Shown: positions 1 to 13,600 of the stretch, piece by piece | How positions within the stretch are numbered: the first letter of the stretch is position 1 | Layout: each line of letters starts with the position of its first letter | Origin: Liolophura sinensis | Taxonomy: Eukaryota; Mollusca; Polyplacophora; Chitonida; Chitonidae | Direction: 5' to 3' | Assembly: GCF_032854445.1 (NCBI RefSeq) | Contig: NC_088300.1 | Span: forward strand, 10,604,001 to 10,668,000 | DNA: 64,000 nt | Translations under genes and position numbers: made by a program | Notes under the pieces: generated by a model | What the model was told of the DNA's origin: nothing | What the model saw: the letters and a program-made list of their open reading frames with translations, nothing else | Databases searched by the model: none

Positions 1-898
1 TTATATAATTTGAAATAAATTTTACTATTATCTTCATTCATGTTTTAGGTAATTGTGCACAGATTTAGGGTAAATTTCAAGACTGCTCACATTCTAATTT
101 ATTTCAAGTTGCAGTATAATTCTGTTGCCTACAAAATTAGTTTTGCAGTATAAAATGGCCTAAACTTTCATCCAGGACTATAATGTTCTACAATTTATCT
201 CATTAAAAGTATTTTGGGATTTGTTTGGAAAGCAGGATCATATCTTACTGGAAAAGTGGAAGCTTCAGTAATATTGTGGAATATTTTGTGACATTTATTG
301 GCCCTCAAAATACACTTTTACCAGAAGACATTTTAAATATCCATTTTTGTGACTCTGGAGTGCTTTTTTTGGTTTAAATACTGGTTTTAGGGTCACTTTT
401 TTTTTTTTTAACACATGAATATTTTGGAGAGATAATGGCAGTGCGTTGGTAGACTCTGGAGTTGCAAATCCTGTTCTAAATCTATTACTTTTAACACATT
501 TTAGTTTGATTATAAACTGGTCACATGTTTATGGTGATAAATTTTAAACTCACAAAATTATTGCTTCACACATTCTAATTCTCTATTATGAAAACAGAAA
601 AGTGATATTGCATGACTTGTTAAAACAGATCTGTTGTTTTGACTGATGTTAATCAAGTTCCAGATATGTGGTGACTGACCTAAAATTTTGCCCACTAAAG
701 TACAGCTTTAGCATGTTTAGTGACAAGTACATGTAAATATCATAAACTATTTCTGTTTACTCTGAAACATGCTTCCAGTACCATGCCTGCATGACAAACA
801 AACCTCAAAACACCTCAGTAAGATCAACATGGAACTCTCAGGATGAGGCAACATGTGCTACTTGGATGAAATGTTACGTCATTTAATGGGTGTGTGTG

Positions 899-900
899 TG

Positions 901-958
<58 letters not shown>
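899..958. repeat. (TA)n microsatellite
   Basis: A TG run passes into an almost pure TA dinucleotide tract of about 58 bp. The Tyr/Ile-rich open frame across it is a product of the repeat and not a gene. Confidence 0.95.
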
Positions 959-960
<2 letters not shown>

Positions 961-1624
961 CAGCAAACCTGGATTGACGTGGTTACAAGTTCATTCAGCA
1001 AACAGGATACAATACCAGAAGAAGAAAAAAACATGCCATCTGTGCCTTTGTTGATTGTTGATTGATCTTTTTTGTTTACTTATATATTTCCATACTGATG
1101 TCAGGGCACAAAATGTAATTGGCTTTTACCTGCAAAATAGCAGAGCCTACAGAGCTAAGTAATGTGTTAAAGGTCAGACGTCAGACTGCACTTAGCGTAC
1201 CTCATACACCTGTATGCCCATTTATATACATGGAGGCCCAGTATAAACGCTGCAGGCAGTGCGACTTTTAATATCATGGGCCGTACATGACCTGAACACT
1301 GATTTCTATTGATCCACTTGTATTGGTTACTTTTGTGAAAGTTGTAACATCTCAGACAAGACAATGCTAAATGCATCGTCCCTGAGCATTTTCTGAGAAT
1401 TTTAAAGTACATGTATCTGGTTTATCTTTAGCAGATAAAGAAATAGCAGTAACAAACAGAAACCCTGTGACCTCTGTCTGTGCTGTGCATGAGTTCATGT
1501 ATCAGTAGCCCAGAAATCTGTAGACTTTTATGTATAGATGTATGTGTACATGTGAATATGTAGATACAATAGTTTTACTCCAGGGCTCTGAAAGATAAGC
1601 AGGTTTTGGCTTGTGTTCCTTCAG

Positions 1625-1667
1625 CTGTATGCCTTTCTCTAGCAATAACAAACCAGAACAAACTGGG
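1625..1667 (+). CDS. candidate internal exon of the BC-box-like gene
   Basis: A pyrimidine-rich acceptor ends in TTCCTTCAG at 1624, and a GTATGT donor follows 1667. The frame with one leading base is open for 14 codons, is Asn/Gln/Pro-containing, and ends in phase 0. That fits the later acceptor of the next exon. There is no homology evidence. Confidence 0.35.
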
Positions 1668-4600
1668 GTATGTAGTCACATCTGTTTGGATATGGGCGGT
1701 GCTGTGTTGGAGTACAATATGTGGAGCTTTATGCCCCTTTGAGCATGGTTAGATGGTGACAGAATGCATTACAAAATGAGAATGAAACAGAATTTATAGT
1801 GTGAGAAAGAAACTGCGGATCTATACTGCATGCATGTAGACCAAGCAGAAAATGATACTTGACTAACTTTGAAATAAAGTAGACCATGTGCTGTAGGTTA
1901 TAATGTGCACTAATACCAGTGTTTTCATAAATATATGGGAAGATTGGAAAAGTGTGAGTGTAACTTTATTCAACAAGATGCATAAGTATTTGTCCAAACT
2001 TATCCCATAATGCCTGTTGTACATGATTAAGTTATTGATGTATAAAAAGGTAACTTGCAAGGTAAGTGCTAGTGGGGTATAGAAGTTAAAATTATTTTTC
2101 TTGCTGGAAAGAAGAAAGGACAATTTTGATACTAAAATTAAATTAGAGTATTGTATCAGTATCTGTTATCGGTGATGAGTTGTCACATTGTTTTCCCCTC
2201 ACCTCTCTCTACAGGATATGTACACTATTATTATATTTCACCCCAGTCCTGTTCAGAGGAGAGTTTAGTCAGAGCCACCAGCAATGAGCATCTCTGTGTA
2301 GAGGAGAGTTCATTTTGGGACACCAGCAGTGGGCACCTTGGTTAAGAGGAGAGTACATTTTCTGACACCAGCAATGGACTATTCTGTGTAAAGTGGTGTT
2401 CATTTTGGCAAACTAGCACTGGACTACTCTGTAAACATGGTGTAGGAAAGCTTATTTTGGCACACCAGCATTAAATTACTTTGTAGACATGGTAGAGGAA
2501 AGGTCATTGTGGTACACCTGCATTGGACTACCTTGTAGACATGGTAAAGGAAGGGTCATTGTGGTACACCATCACTTGACTACCCTGTAGACATGGTAGA
2601 GGAAAGGTCATTGTGGTACACCAGCACTGGATTACCCTGTAGACATGGTAGAGGAAAGGTCATTGTGGTACACCAGCACTGGATTACTATGTAGACATGG
2701 TAGAGGAAAGGTCATTGTGATACACCAGCACTGGATTACCCTGTAGGCATGGTAGAGAAAGGTCATTGTGGCACACCAGCAGTGGACCACCCTGTATACA
2801 TGGTAGAGAAAAGTTCATTGTGGTACACCAGCTCTGGATTACTATGTAGACATGGTAGAGGAAAGGTCATTGTGATACACCAGCACTTGACTACCCTGTA
2901 GACATGGTAGAGGAAAGGTCATTGTGGTACACCAGCACTGGATTACCCTGTAGACATGGTAGAGGAAAGGTCATTGTGTTACACCAGCATTGGACTACCC
3001 TGTAGACATGGTAGAGGAAAGGTCATTGTGGTACACCAGCATTGGACTACCCTGTAGACATTTTAGAGGAAAAGTCATTGTGGTACACCAGCACTGGACT
3101 ACTGGTAGAGGAGAGCTCATGAGGGAATGTCCCACCCAAGGCTGAGAATTTGAAACTTTCTTGAGTTAATCGGCTACAACTGGATTTAGGCTTGTAAACT
3201 TAAAACTTCAAAACATTTAAATCAGTGTGACACATTCTCAAAATATAATGGTAAAGTGGTGGGTAAATTGGTTGTATAATGTTATACAAAGTTGTATTCC
3301 TGCATGTACAAAGAGACATGCAGGAAGGTGTCATCAGTGGGTGACATACTAGGGGGATATAAGTTACAGGGAAAATAGGAGAAAGTGTGTATTAAGCGAG
3401 ACTCCCTGATATCAAGTATAGGGTCAAATTTTAACCCCAAAACTTAAGTGCATTTTTAATGGAAAATAAGGTTATACAATTTTACTTTTGGTACAGAGAC
3501 ATACTTTGTTTCACTAGAATATCATCCTTCATTCCAAACCCCAAAACACCAATTTAACTCTCAGAATGTACGCCAATAATAAACCATGGAATTTAGTTAT
3601 CGGTGAAATTTTAGGTGATGCTCCTTGATTTACCACACATATTGTACTGTAACCCATAAAGGTTCTGCATGAACATGGTAAATTGTAGTGCTATAATCTC
3701 ATCTGACTATGTTTGGTCTTCTCTCCTATAATAGTGCAGGAATCAGATGAAGTTATATAACTAAAAGTGGGTGAAAGGTTGGCATGTGTCAGTAACTGTA
3801 CACTCCACCAGGTACTTTATGTAACATAAATAATGTGGATTATTTTGTCTTAGTGGTTGTAATATATTTTATTGCACAACAGTCACCACTTGTTAATGAT
3901 ATTCTCTATGTGCAGTTCAGGTTGACAGTTGTGAACCGACAACAATTGGCAGACTACAGTACATTAACTTGAACTCATTGGATTTGTGTGTAGCCTGAGT
4001 GCCACAATGGCATATTTGCATAATCTACTGATCAGAACTGTCTGCTCCAATTAGAGTTGAAGGGTTTCTTGTAGTGTCACCAGGCGTCTGACCACTTACG
4101 TGTTTGGGTTGAGTATCTGGTGTCTGCTGGAGCTTTTATAGACGAATCCAGAAAGGCAAACAAAAGCTGAAAGGTATGCTGCTGAGGGGTGCCCTGTGGC
4201 ATAGTGTGGGCACAGTAAGAGCTGAGAGCATCTCTGAGTCCCTGCTCGCTCCTTCTCATACTATACCTTAGAGCTCTCTGAAAGACTCATTACTGAGGGT
4301 ATGTGTGAATGTATTCGCTAACAAATCTGATCTCAACAGGTACTACACCTGAGACCTCCTGGTTGTGTTAGCAGTGTGCTGGATATTACCCTGTTAAGGG
4401 CTGGTGGGCATTAGGTGCCAGCCTCTCTCTCCTCTATCTCCAACATTCTCCAGTACCCACAACAGCACAGGAGGGGGGGCATTAGGCACCTGCTTTGGCC
4501 TATCGGAAATGAAAGGCTGATCTGTTGTCTGTCTGCTTCAAGTCCCGCTACAATCCCTTAATAATGCCCTGTGCGCGTTTAGGAAAACTGATTTAGTTAA

Positions 4601-7600
4601 TGTGGATGTGTTTGTGTGTGGCGACCCCTGTCGATGATTCTCCGGGAGCGTTGTCGCGGTGTGTTTTGTGACTGTGCCCGGACCTTCAAAGGAGCCACAT
4701 TTCCAGGCTTTGTCCTCTCTGGCCATCGCTGCATTAAGTTAATAATCCTCTACAAAACAACTTATTTTCACATAATATCCCGGTAGCATTAGGACTATGG
4801 TATAAATGTACATGGTGATGTGAACTCAGTATGTATCTGGACTCTGGACAATGAGGCCTACTGGGAGGGCTAGGGTTAGATATCTCAGACATCCGCACAA
4901 AAGATGAAAACACTTCAATCTCTCATCCCCTCCTCTAGATAATTAAGTTGGACAGTCTCAAATGATTGTCTTCTGAGAGTAATTACAAAACAAGCCATTT
5001 GTAACATGAGTTGATGCAATTTGTGCGTTCTTAGATCAGCCAGGGTGCTTGAACTCCACAGGCTGCAGAGAAATGAGAATTGTCTTCAGTTTTTGTGCTG
5101 GTTTTTTTTTCTGTTTTTACTGATATTTAATGCAGATGTGCTTTTGATGAGAATTTTTTAGGACACTCTATAGCGGCAGCAAATTCCCAGTGGCTTATTG
5201 AAAACAAAACAACCAAAGCTGAAGGTGGTCGAACTCAGTGACACAGAGAAGTTCATCAAACATACTCTATTCTTATAAGACAAGATATTAGTACAGCAAG
5301 TGGATTCGTTGGCGGTAGATTCCAGGAAATTAAATGTGATTTACTGGATAAAGTCAAATATGCCTAATTGCTTCCTGAAAACCCTAATATTTCTGACAAA
5401 ATACATTTATTGTTTATTTTTGATTGAAAGTAAACAAGCGTTTACTTGTTCATATGACCATATAAAGTGCCCCATATTTTTCTAGAATCTATTGGCCTGA
5501 TATTGACCAACAGCTATGACATGGATACTGATAGCTCACTGGTAGGTTTTACCACATGATGACAAACTGTGTGCATCTAGGTGAAAGTACAAACAATCTC
5601 CATATTATAAATACTTCCGCATTCAGATCTTGGCTGCAAAAATGATATTCTTGTAAATGGTGTCTATGAAGATGTTTTGTTGTGAATTTTGTTTTTTTTT
5701 TTTCTCTGCTGAAATAACTGGACTTTTGTTTGGATGTCTCTGGTAGTTGAATGAACAATGTAGCCTCCTATGGCTGATCAGTGAACCTAATGTATGACTG
5801 GAGTACAGAGTAGATGTATCTGTTTTGATGAGACATATATGTGCATATGTTATCTATAGGTAGACAGCCCTTGAAATATGGTTTGCTTCAGTTAGGCCTG
5901 GTGATTGTGTCTTAGTAGTTAATAACATCAGGATTGAAGAGATCCTGTGAAGGACTTGTGTGATCAGGTGTTGTAATTTATTATGATATCACTGTTTTAA
6001 TTTGCAACTCACAGATTTCCTGCAATAGCAGTGGTATCAGCCATGCAGACTGGAAACAGTTTCAATGTCTTTCTGCTAATCAACATAGCAATGTCCAACA
6101 TTATCTACCTTAATTTACTGAGCCACATTAACTCTTCAAAGCCCTGAAGTTGAGTGCAACTATATGCATCCTTCACAGCCCGCTCAGGCTCCACTTTGCA
6201 AAGGTGGAAAGGCACCTAAGTTATTGACACTGACAGGAGTTGAAAACAACATTGCATTTCACAATAGACGTAGAAGAAGTGCCAAAAATAGCTCCTTGTG
6301 CATAGACTTGTTAAAGGTTACAGGGGGACAGTCATTTTGAGACAAAATAAACTTGATAAAAAGTAGTGGTGAAACAACAACCACATAGTTGTTTGACTTC
6401 TTTTGCTTTCACTATTATTATTTAATAGCACAGGGGTTTTCTGCTACCTGTTCGTTTCAATAAAAGCACTTCATCGCTTAAAGCACTGATTATTGCTGCA
6501 GTGAAATGTTGCGCCAAAGGAATGAATTTGCATGCATGAAGATGCATTTACTATGAAACAAGGAAATACATACTTATAAGGGACGATCACTGATTGGCTG
6601 AAAATCCCCTGGTGAAAGTATGTTGGCCACAATGCTATTGACTTTTGAAAGAATAGGTTTTGAAGACAGTAAAGCTAACATGATTACAAAGCCTTCAGTA
6701 GTATCAACCTGTCTGGCAGGAAAAGGATTCGTTCATTTATGTGAACAATGTAAACAACTTAGATTTTGAAGCCGGACTAATGAAGGACAGGCAGTCTCAT
6801 GTGTTGTCGTGTTGAGTCGTATTGAGCCAATGTGATCTGCTAATCAGGTACTCTACTCAGTAACTTGCTTAGCAGTAACTTGCCAAAGGTCAGTAGATTC
6901 CTCCAGACTCCTGATTTTTTTCACCCTTAACATTGACAGCCAAGGTTGAAGTGAAACAGTCCTATATAACATTATAAAACAACATAAAGCACATTTTGAA
7001 TTAGTAACAGCTTATACGTGAAGTATGCATCTTGTGAATTTCATATTGAGTATAATGTCATATGCTGCCTATGTATTCTAAGCATATGAACTGGTGTGTT
7101 ACGAGTTCGTGTTATGTTAGCTGTTGGGGGCCTCGATGCCCGAGGCGAATAACATGTCAGTGTGACACAATGACCCAGGAGCATTCCATCAATGCAGTCA
7201 CTGTGAGTTCAAGTCCAGCTCATGCTGGCTTCCTCTCTGGCCATATGTAAGAAGGTCTTCCAGCAACCTGTGGGTGGTCGTGGGTTTACCCTGGGCTTTA
7301 CGTGGTTCCCTCCCACCATAATGCTGACTGCTGTCATATTAAGTTTTAAACTTTTTTTTTTTGATGTTGGATGTTCTCATTATTGAATTGAAACCTGTTT
7401 ACTGTCTCAGCTCCAGTAAACATGTTCTCGCCTTAACATGACTGCATTATTGGCTAAGAGGCATTAAGCCTTAATCATTCATTATTCATTCATTCCATAT
7501 GTTGTTGTGTTGTTGTTGTAGTCCTGTTGCCTGCCTTCAGCACCAGCCAGTAATAGCAGGCACCCTTCCAGAAGATCAAGTCCTCATGGATCACTCAGAT

Positions 7601-10600
7601 CTCCATGTCCTAGACTTCAGTAAGTAGCTCACTTATATAACTACATGTCCTAGACTTTAGTAAGTAGCTTACCTGTATAACTACATGTCCTAGACGTCGG
7701 TAAGTAGCTTACTTATTTATTTGATTGGTGTTTTACGCCGTACTCAAGAATATTTCACTTATACGACTGTGGCCAGCATTATGGTGGGAGGAAACCGGAC
7801 AGAGCCCGGGGGAAACCCATGACCATCTGCAGGTTGCTGACAGACCTTCCCATGTACGGCCGCAGAGGAAGCCAGCATGAGCTGGACTTGAACTCACAGC
7901 GACCGCATTGGTGAGAGACTCCAGGGTCATTGTGCTGCGCTAGCGCGCTAACCGACTGAGCCACTTATATAACTACATGTCCTAGACTTCGGTAAGTAGC
8001 CCTTTATATAACTACATGTCCTAGACTTTAGTAAGTAGCTTACCTATATAACTACATGTCCTAGACTTCGGTAAGTAGCTCACTTATATGACTACATGTC
8101 CTAGACTTTAGTAAGTAGCCATTTATATAACTACATGTCCTAGACTTTAGTAAGTAGCTTACCTATATAACTACATGTTCTAGACTTTAGTAAGTAGCTT
8201 ACCTATATAACTACATGTCCTAGACTTCGGTAAGTAGCTTACTTATATAACTACATGTCCTAGACTTCGCTAAGTAGCTCACTTATATAACTACATATGC
8301 TAGACTTTGGTAAGTAGCTTACCTATATGACTACATGCCCTAGACTTCAGTAAGTAGCTCACTTATATGACTACATGTCCTAGACTTTGGTAAGTAGCTC
8401 ACTTATATGACTACATGTCCTAGACTTTGGTAAGTAGCTTACTTACATGACTGCATGTCCTAGACTTCGGTAAGTAGCTTACTTACATGACTGCATGTCC
8501 TAGACTTCGGTAAGTAGCTTACTTATATGACTACATGTCCTAGACTTTGGTAAGTAGCTCATCTATATGACTACATGTCCTAGACTTCGTTAAGTAGCTT
8601 ACTTTACATGAAAGCAACTCAGAGCGTAATTTTGTTAACTGATGAAGATGTCAACAGTGTACAGTGCCACTTATGTGAGAGGGCCGTGTGTGTACGTGTA
8701 AATCAGATTTGTGATCATGTCCACTACAACATTGGTGACATACTTGAAAGGTACTTTTAGAGGCAGAGGTGCACTTCTTGTTGCGGTACACATACAGAAA
8801 ATCTTGGCTGAATTCAGAAATTGCATGTTACAATTAGACGCCAGCAGTGGTCCCAAGGCTAACAGTGCAGATATATCCTGCATATTGATTTGAACCCAGA
8901 CATATGTATTAGCTGGTCATCCACAACAGGGACATTATAATGATTCACCAAAATAGCTGACCAGCCTGAGAAAGTATCCAATTACTCTGTAAACAACTGC
9001 CTTTCCTGCTTTGATTAATGAAGAAGCCTAGCTTTGATGCCCAGATCCAGCCACTTAGAGTACCTTCACTGACCCAGATTATAAACATATTTTCGGCGAC
9101 AGGTCACAGGCCTGTAAATGAACAATACTCACATAGATGTGTTTGTTCATTGTTTTTTTGGTTTTTTTTGGCGGACATATAATTTAATCCATGGTGAGCA
9201 AAAAGTGACATTTTGAAGTAGTGTAGGCTTTGGATGTTCTGGGCAGAAGCTCAGACGGTACAACATCACTGGCCTGTGAAATGTTGTGTACATCTGTGTG
9301 TATGAAATCTTAGTGACACTGATATGGATGACAGTTACAATGGACCTGTAACAAATTGCCTGATCTCACAAAGTTTGATGCATTACATTTTGTATAATGC
9401 TCTGCATATCTATTTGAAGAACAAGCTTTTACATTTCTTATTTCCCTAAATCAGTGTATTTATTCCGTTGTTTCTTTATAGGGTTTCTGGTTTTCACCAG
9501 ATTTTCATATGGCTTGCAGAGACCTTGGCCTGGTTGTTTAAAATTGTTTTAAGACTTAATACCAGATTGAATTTTAGGACAAGTATTCAGTTTTGTACGT
9601 AGCCAAAAATAATTACGTAACAGTGTATAAAATTTGAGCTAACTATACTGCTCTTATACTTTGACTTTGTGCAACTGCATTGGCTGCTGAATTTGGCAAA
9701 AATCTTAAATATATAATATGATTTAATACTCGTATTAGCAAATACACATTTGATCGACCAGGCCCAAACGTTTCCACCAACTAATAGTTGATATCATTAT
9801 GTACATATTTTTACATTTTATGTCCATTACATTATGTCTGATTGGAGTAATAAATTATTCAGCCATTTCAAGTAACTTTAGATACAAGCTTTGAAGCTGG
9901 ATTAATAGAGCAGCATGTACAGGCACTGATGATTTTGGCCTAGAGTATTGGATAACATGTACCCTAAAGACAGGTAGCCTCATTTCTCATGTCTCCTGTT
10001 CAGTAACCTCATTTCTCATGTCTCCTGTTTAGTAGCCTCATCTCTCATGTCTCCTGTTTAGTAGCCTGATCTCTCATGTCTCCTGTTTAGTAGCCTCATC
10101 TCTGTAGTCTCATGTTTAGTAGCCTCATCTCTCATGTCTCCTGTTTAGTATCAGGATTTCTCATGTCTCCTGTTTAGTAGCCTCATTTCTCATGTCTCCT
10201 GTGTAGTAGCCTCATCTCTGATGTCTCCTGTTTAGTAACCTCATTTCTCATGTCTAGTGTTTAGTGGCCTCATCTCTCATGTTTCCTGTGTAGTATCAGC
10301 ATTTCTCATGTCTCCTGTTTAGTAGCCTGATCTCTCAAGTCTCCTGTTTAGTAGCCTGATCTCTCATGTCTCCTGTTTAGTAGCCTCATCTCTGATGTCT
10401 CCTGTTTAGTAGCCTCATCTCTGATGTCTCCTGTTTAGTAGCCTCATCTCTGATGTCTCCTGTTTAGTATCAGCATTTCTCATGTCTCCTGTTTAGTAGC
10501 CTCATCTCTGATGTCTCCTATTTAGTAGCCTCATCTCTGATGTCTCCTGTTTAGTATCAGCATTTCTCACAGTTCCTGTTTAGTATCAGCATTTCTCTTG

Positions 10601-13600
10601 CCTCTTGTTTTGTACCAGCTTTTGTCATGTCTCCTGTTTAGTAGCCTCATCTCTCATGTCTCCTGTTTAGTGGCCACATTTCTGTCTCTTGTTTAGTAGC
10701 CACGTTTCTCATGGTTCCTGTTTAGTAGCAGCATTTCTCATGTCATCTGTTAAGTAGCAGCATGTCTCATGTCATCTGTTTAGTAACAGCATGTCTCATG
10801 TCTCCTGATTAGTGTACACATCTATAAACCTGTAGCATGATCTAAATCGTGAGGCCTGCATAAGGATGGCAAAGACATCCTGTTGGAAATATGTGCTTTG
10901 ATTTGTGGCACACATTTCTAAAGCTGAGCCATTCTCCAGACCTGTCAAAGGGATAATTTGAGTGCCAAGAAACCATTCTGCCCACATTTTCTAATATCCG
11001 GGCTTCACTGTGCTCTTAAAATTTAAGCTGTGCGTATAGAATAAAGCTCTGCCAAGATGTAAACACAGAAAACATTGTTAAAAATGCCAATACATGTATA
11101 TTGCCCACCAGTGTTCAGCCTTTCCCTCAGCTGTCTTCCTGCCCATCACTCTGGTACAAACCACCTTGTCCCTATAAACTTGTCACTGGTACATACCATC
11201 ATGTCCCTTTAAACTGGTCACTGGTACATACCATCCTGTCCCTATAAACTTGTCACTGGTACATACCATCATGTCCCTTTAAACTTGTCACTGGTACATA
11301 CCATCATGTTCCTATAAACTTGTCACTGGTACATACCATCATGTCCCTATAAACTTGTCATTGGTACATACCATCATGTCCCTTTAAACTTGTCACTGGT
11401 ACATACCATCCTGTCCCTATAAACTTGTCACTGGTACATACCATCATGTTCCTATAAACTTGTCACTGGTACATACCATCCTGTCCCTATAAACTTGTCA
11501 CAGGTACATACCATAATGTCCCTATAAACTTGTCACTGGTACATACCATCCTGTCCCTATAAACTTGTCACAGGTACATACCATCCTGTCCCTATAAAGT
11601 TGTCACAGGTACATACCATCATGTCCCTTTAAACTTGTCACTGGTACATACCATCATGTTCCTATAAACTTGTCACTGGTACATACCATCCTGTCCCTAT
11701 AAACTTGTCATAGGTACCTACCATCATGTCCCTATAAACTTGTCACAGGTACATACCATCATGTCCCTATAAACTTGTCATTGGTACATACCATCATGTT
11801 CCTATAAACATGTCACTGGTACATACCATCCTGTCCCTATAAACTTGTCACTGGTACTTACCATTATGTCTCTTTAAACTGGTCACTGGTACATACCATA
11901 ATGTCCCTTTAAACTTGTCACTGGTACATACCATCATGTTCCTATAAACTTGTCACTGGTACATACCATCATGTTCCTATAAACTTGTCACAGGTACATA
12001 CCATCATGTCCCTATAAACTTGTCATTGGTCCATACCATCATGTCCCTATAAACTTGTCACTGGTACATACCATCCTGTCCCTGTAAACTTGTCACAGGT
12101 ACATACCACCTTGACCCTATAAAGTTGTCACAGGTACATACCGTAATGTCCCTATAAACTTGTCATAGTTAAAAACCATCATGTCCATATAAATTTGTGA
12201 CAGGTCCATACCATCTTGTCCCTGTAAACTCGTCTGACTGTCTACGGACGTAGTTTACATCCACATAAATACATTCTTTCAAAACGCATTATTATATATA
12301 AGAACAAAAAAAACCTGTACGAAAAACTGTCTTGAGCTGCTTTAATTTTGTGAGCGTAATTTTATTTTGCAGCTTTAATGAAATTTTATGAAATAAGCTC
12401 TGTTCTCCCTATTGTTTTGTCATTCCTAAGTGGGCTTTGTTGAGCTTTGTTAATTGGCTGGAAGATATGATATAGCTATGTCAGCTGCAAAGACAAAGGC
12501 ACATTGTTGATGATTGGGACTTTTTTCCAAGTATGTTCTAAATGTGCTCATGACCTGAATATTTTAGGAACAAGGGAGGCCATCAGAAACTCACAATCAT
12601 GTTGTTACTCTGTGTTTCTACAAAGTAATAAATAACTCCCTTATTTTTCTGGGTGGTAGACATTCTGAATTATAGAACATGACATTTCGGACTTATTTCA
12701 AACTTTTACACACAATAAAAGTAGATTTCACACTATAACTAACTTCAGTCATTTGTCATGTAGGCGTAAGTGCACAAGTTTTTGTGATTGATGTGTGAAA
12801 ATGTGTTTTGTTGCTTAACGTTATAATCAGATTTCCCTTCAAGAATAAATAAATGAATGATTGCAACTAAATGACATGTCAGCAAAGATTTTGGTTTTCC
12901 CTGTAGATGTGTGTGATGTTTTGTTTCAGTCTTTATAGTACATTAAGATACGTCTAGTTAAATTATTTTATATAGAGTTTGAAAGCTGTCACGGTCTACA
13001 AAATTGCTAGAATTCATCCAATAAATAGAGCACTTGATCAAAGTAACAGTTTTCTATGTGAGCATTTCACTGTTATATTCTAATGCTTCTGCCTTGTATT
13101 TCAGCTTCTACCCTAAAAACACTGTGTATGTTAGCTGTAATGGAACACAAACTTGATACAACAGGCTTACCAAAGGATATCAGGTAAGATACCGTTATGT
13201 TTGTCGTTGCTAGAGACTGTCATGTACTTTTCATCATTCACTTTGTATTTATTTTATTTATTTCATTGGTATTTTACACCGTGCTCATGAATATTAATTT
13301 TTTTAATACTCTTATGAAGAGCCATGCATACTGTCACAATGTCCCAGGTACCCCTACCCCACCAATTAACACATGGCCAACCAAAAGAGGCAGGTAGAAT
13401 GCAGGGATTAAGAATTGGGGGCTACATCAGGGATTTCTGCAGAGCTAAAATAGTCAAACCATTGCTAGGAATGTCTTATCATCCCTGACCACAGTAAAAA
13501 AAGGCAGTAAAATATAATGTATAAACCTGCATGAGAATAATTATCTCTTACCTGGCAAATGACTTATGATTATGGTTTATGATTGCATATGATTTCTAAA

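Noticed and set aside
853-1065. 70-codon Tyr/Ile-rich open frame
   Set aside because: It is a reading of the TA microsatellite.
8740-8893. Possible exon in the intron after the donor array
   Set aside because: An acceptor-like AG precedes it, but no acceptable donor follows in frame.
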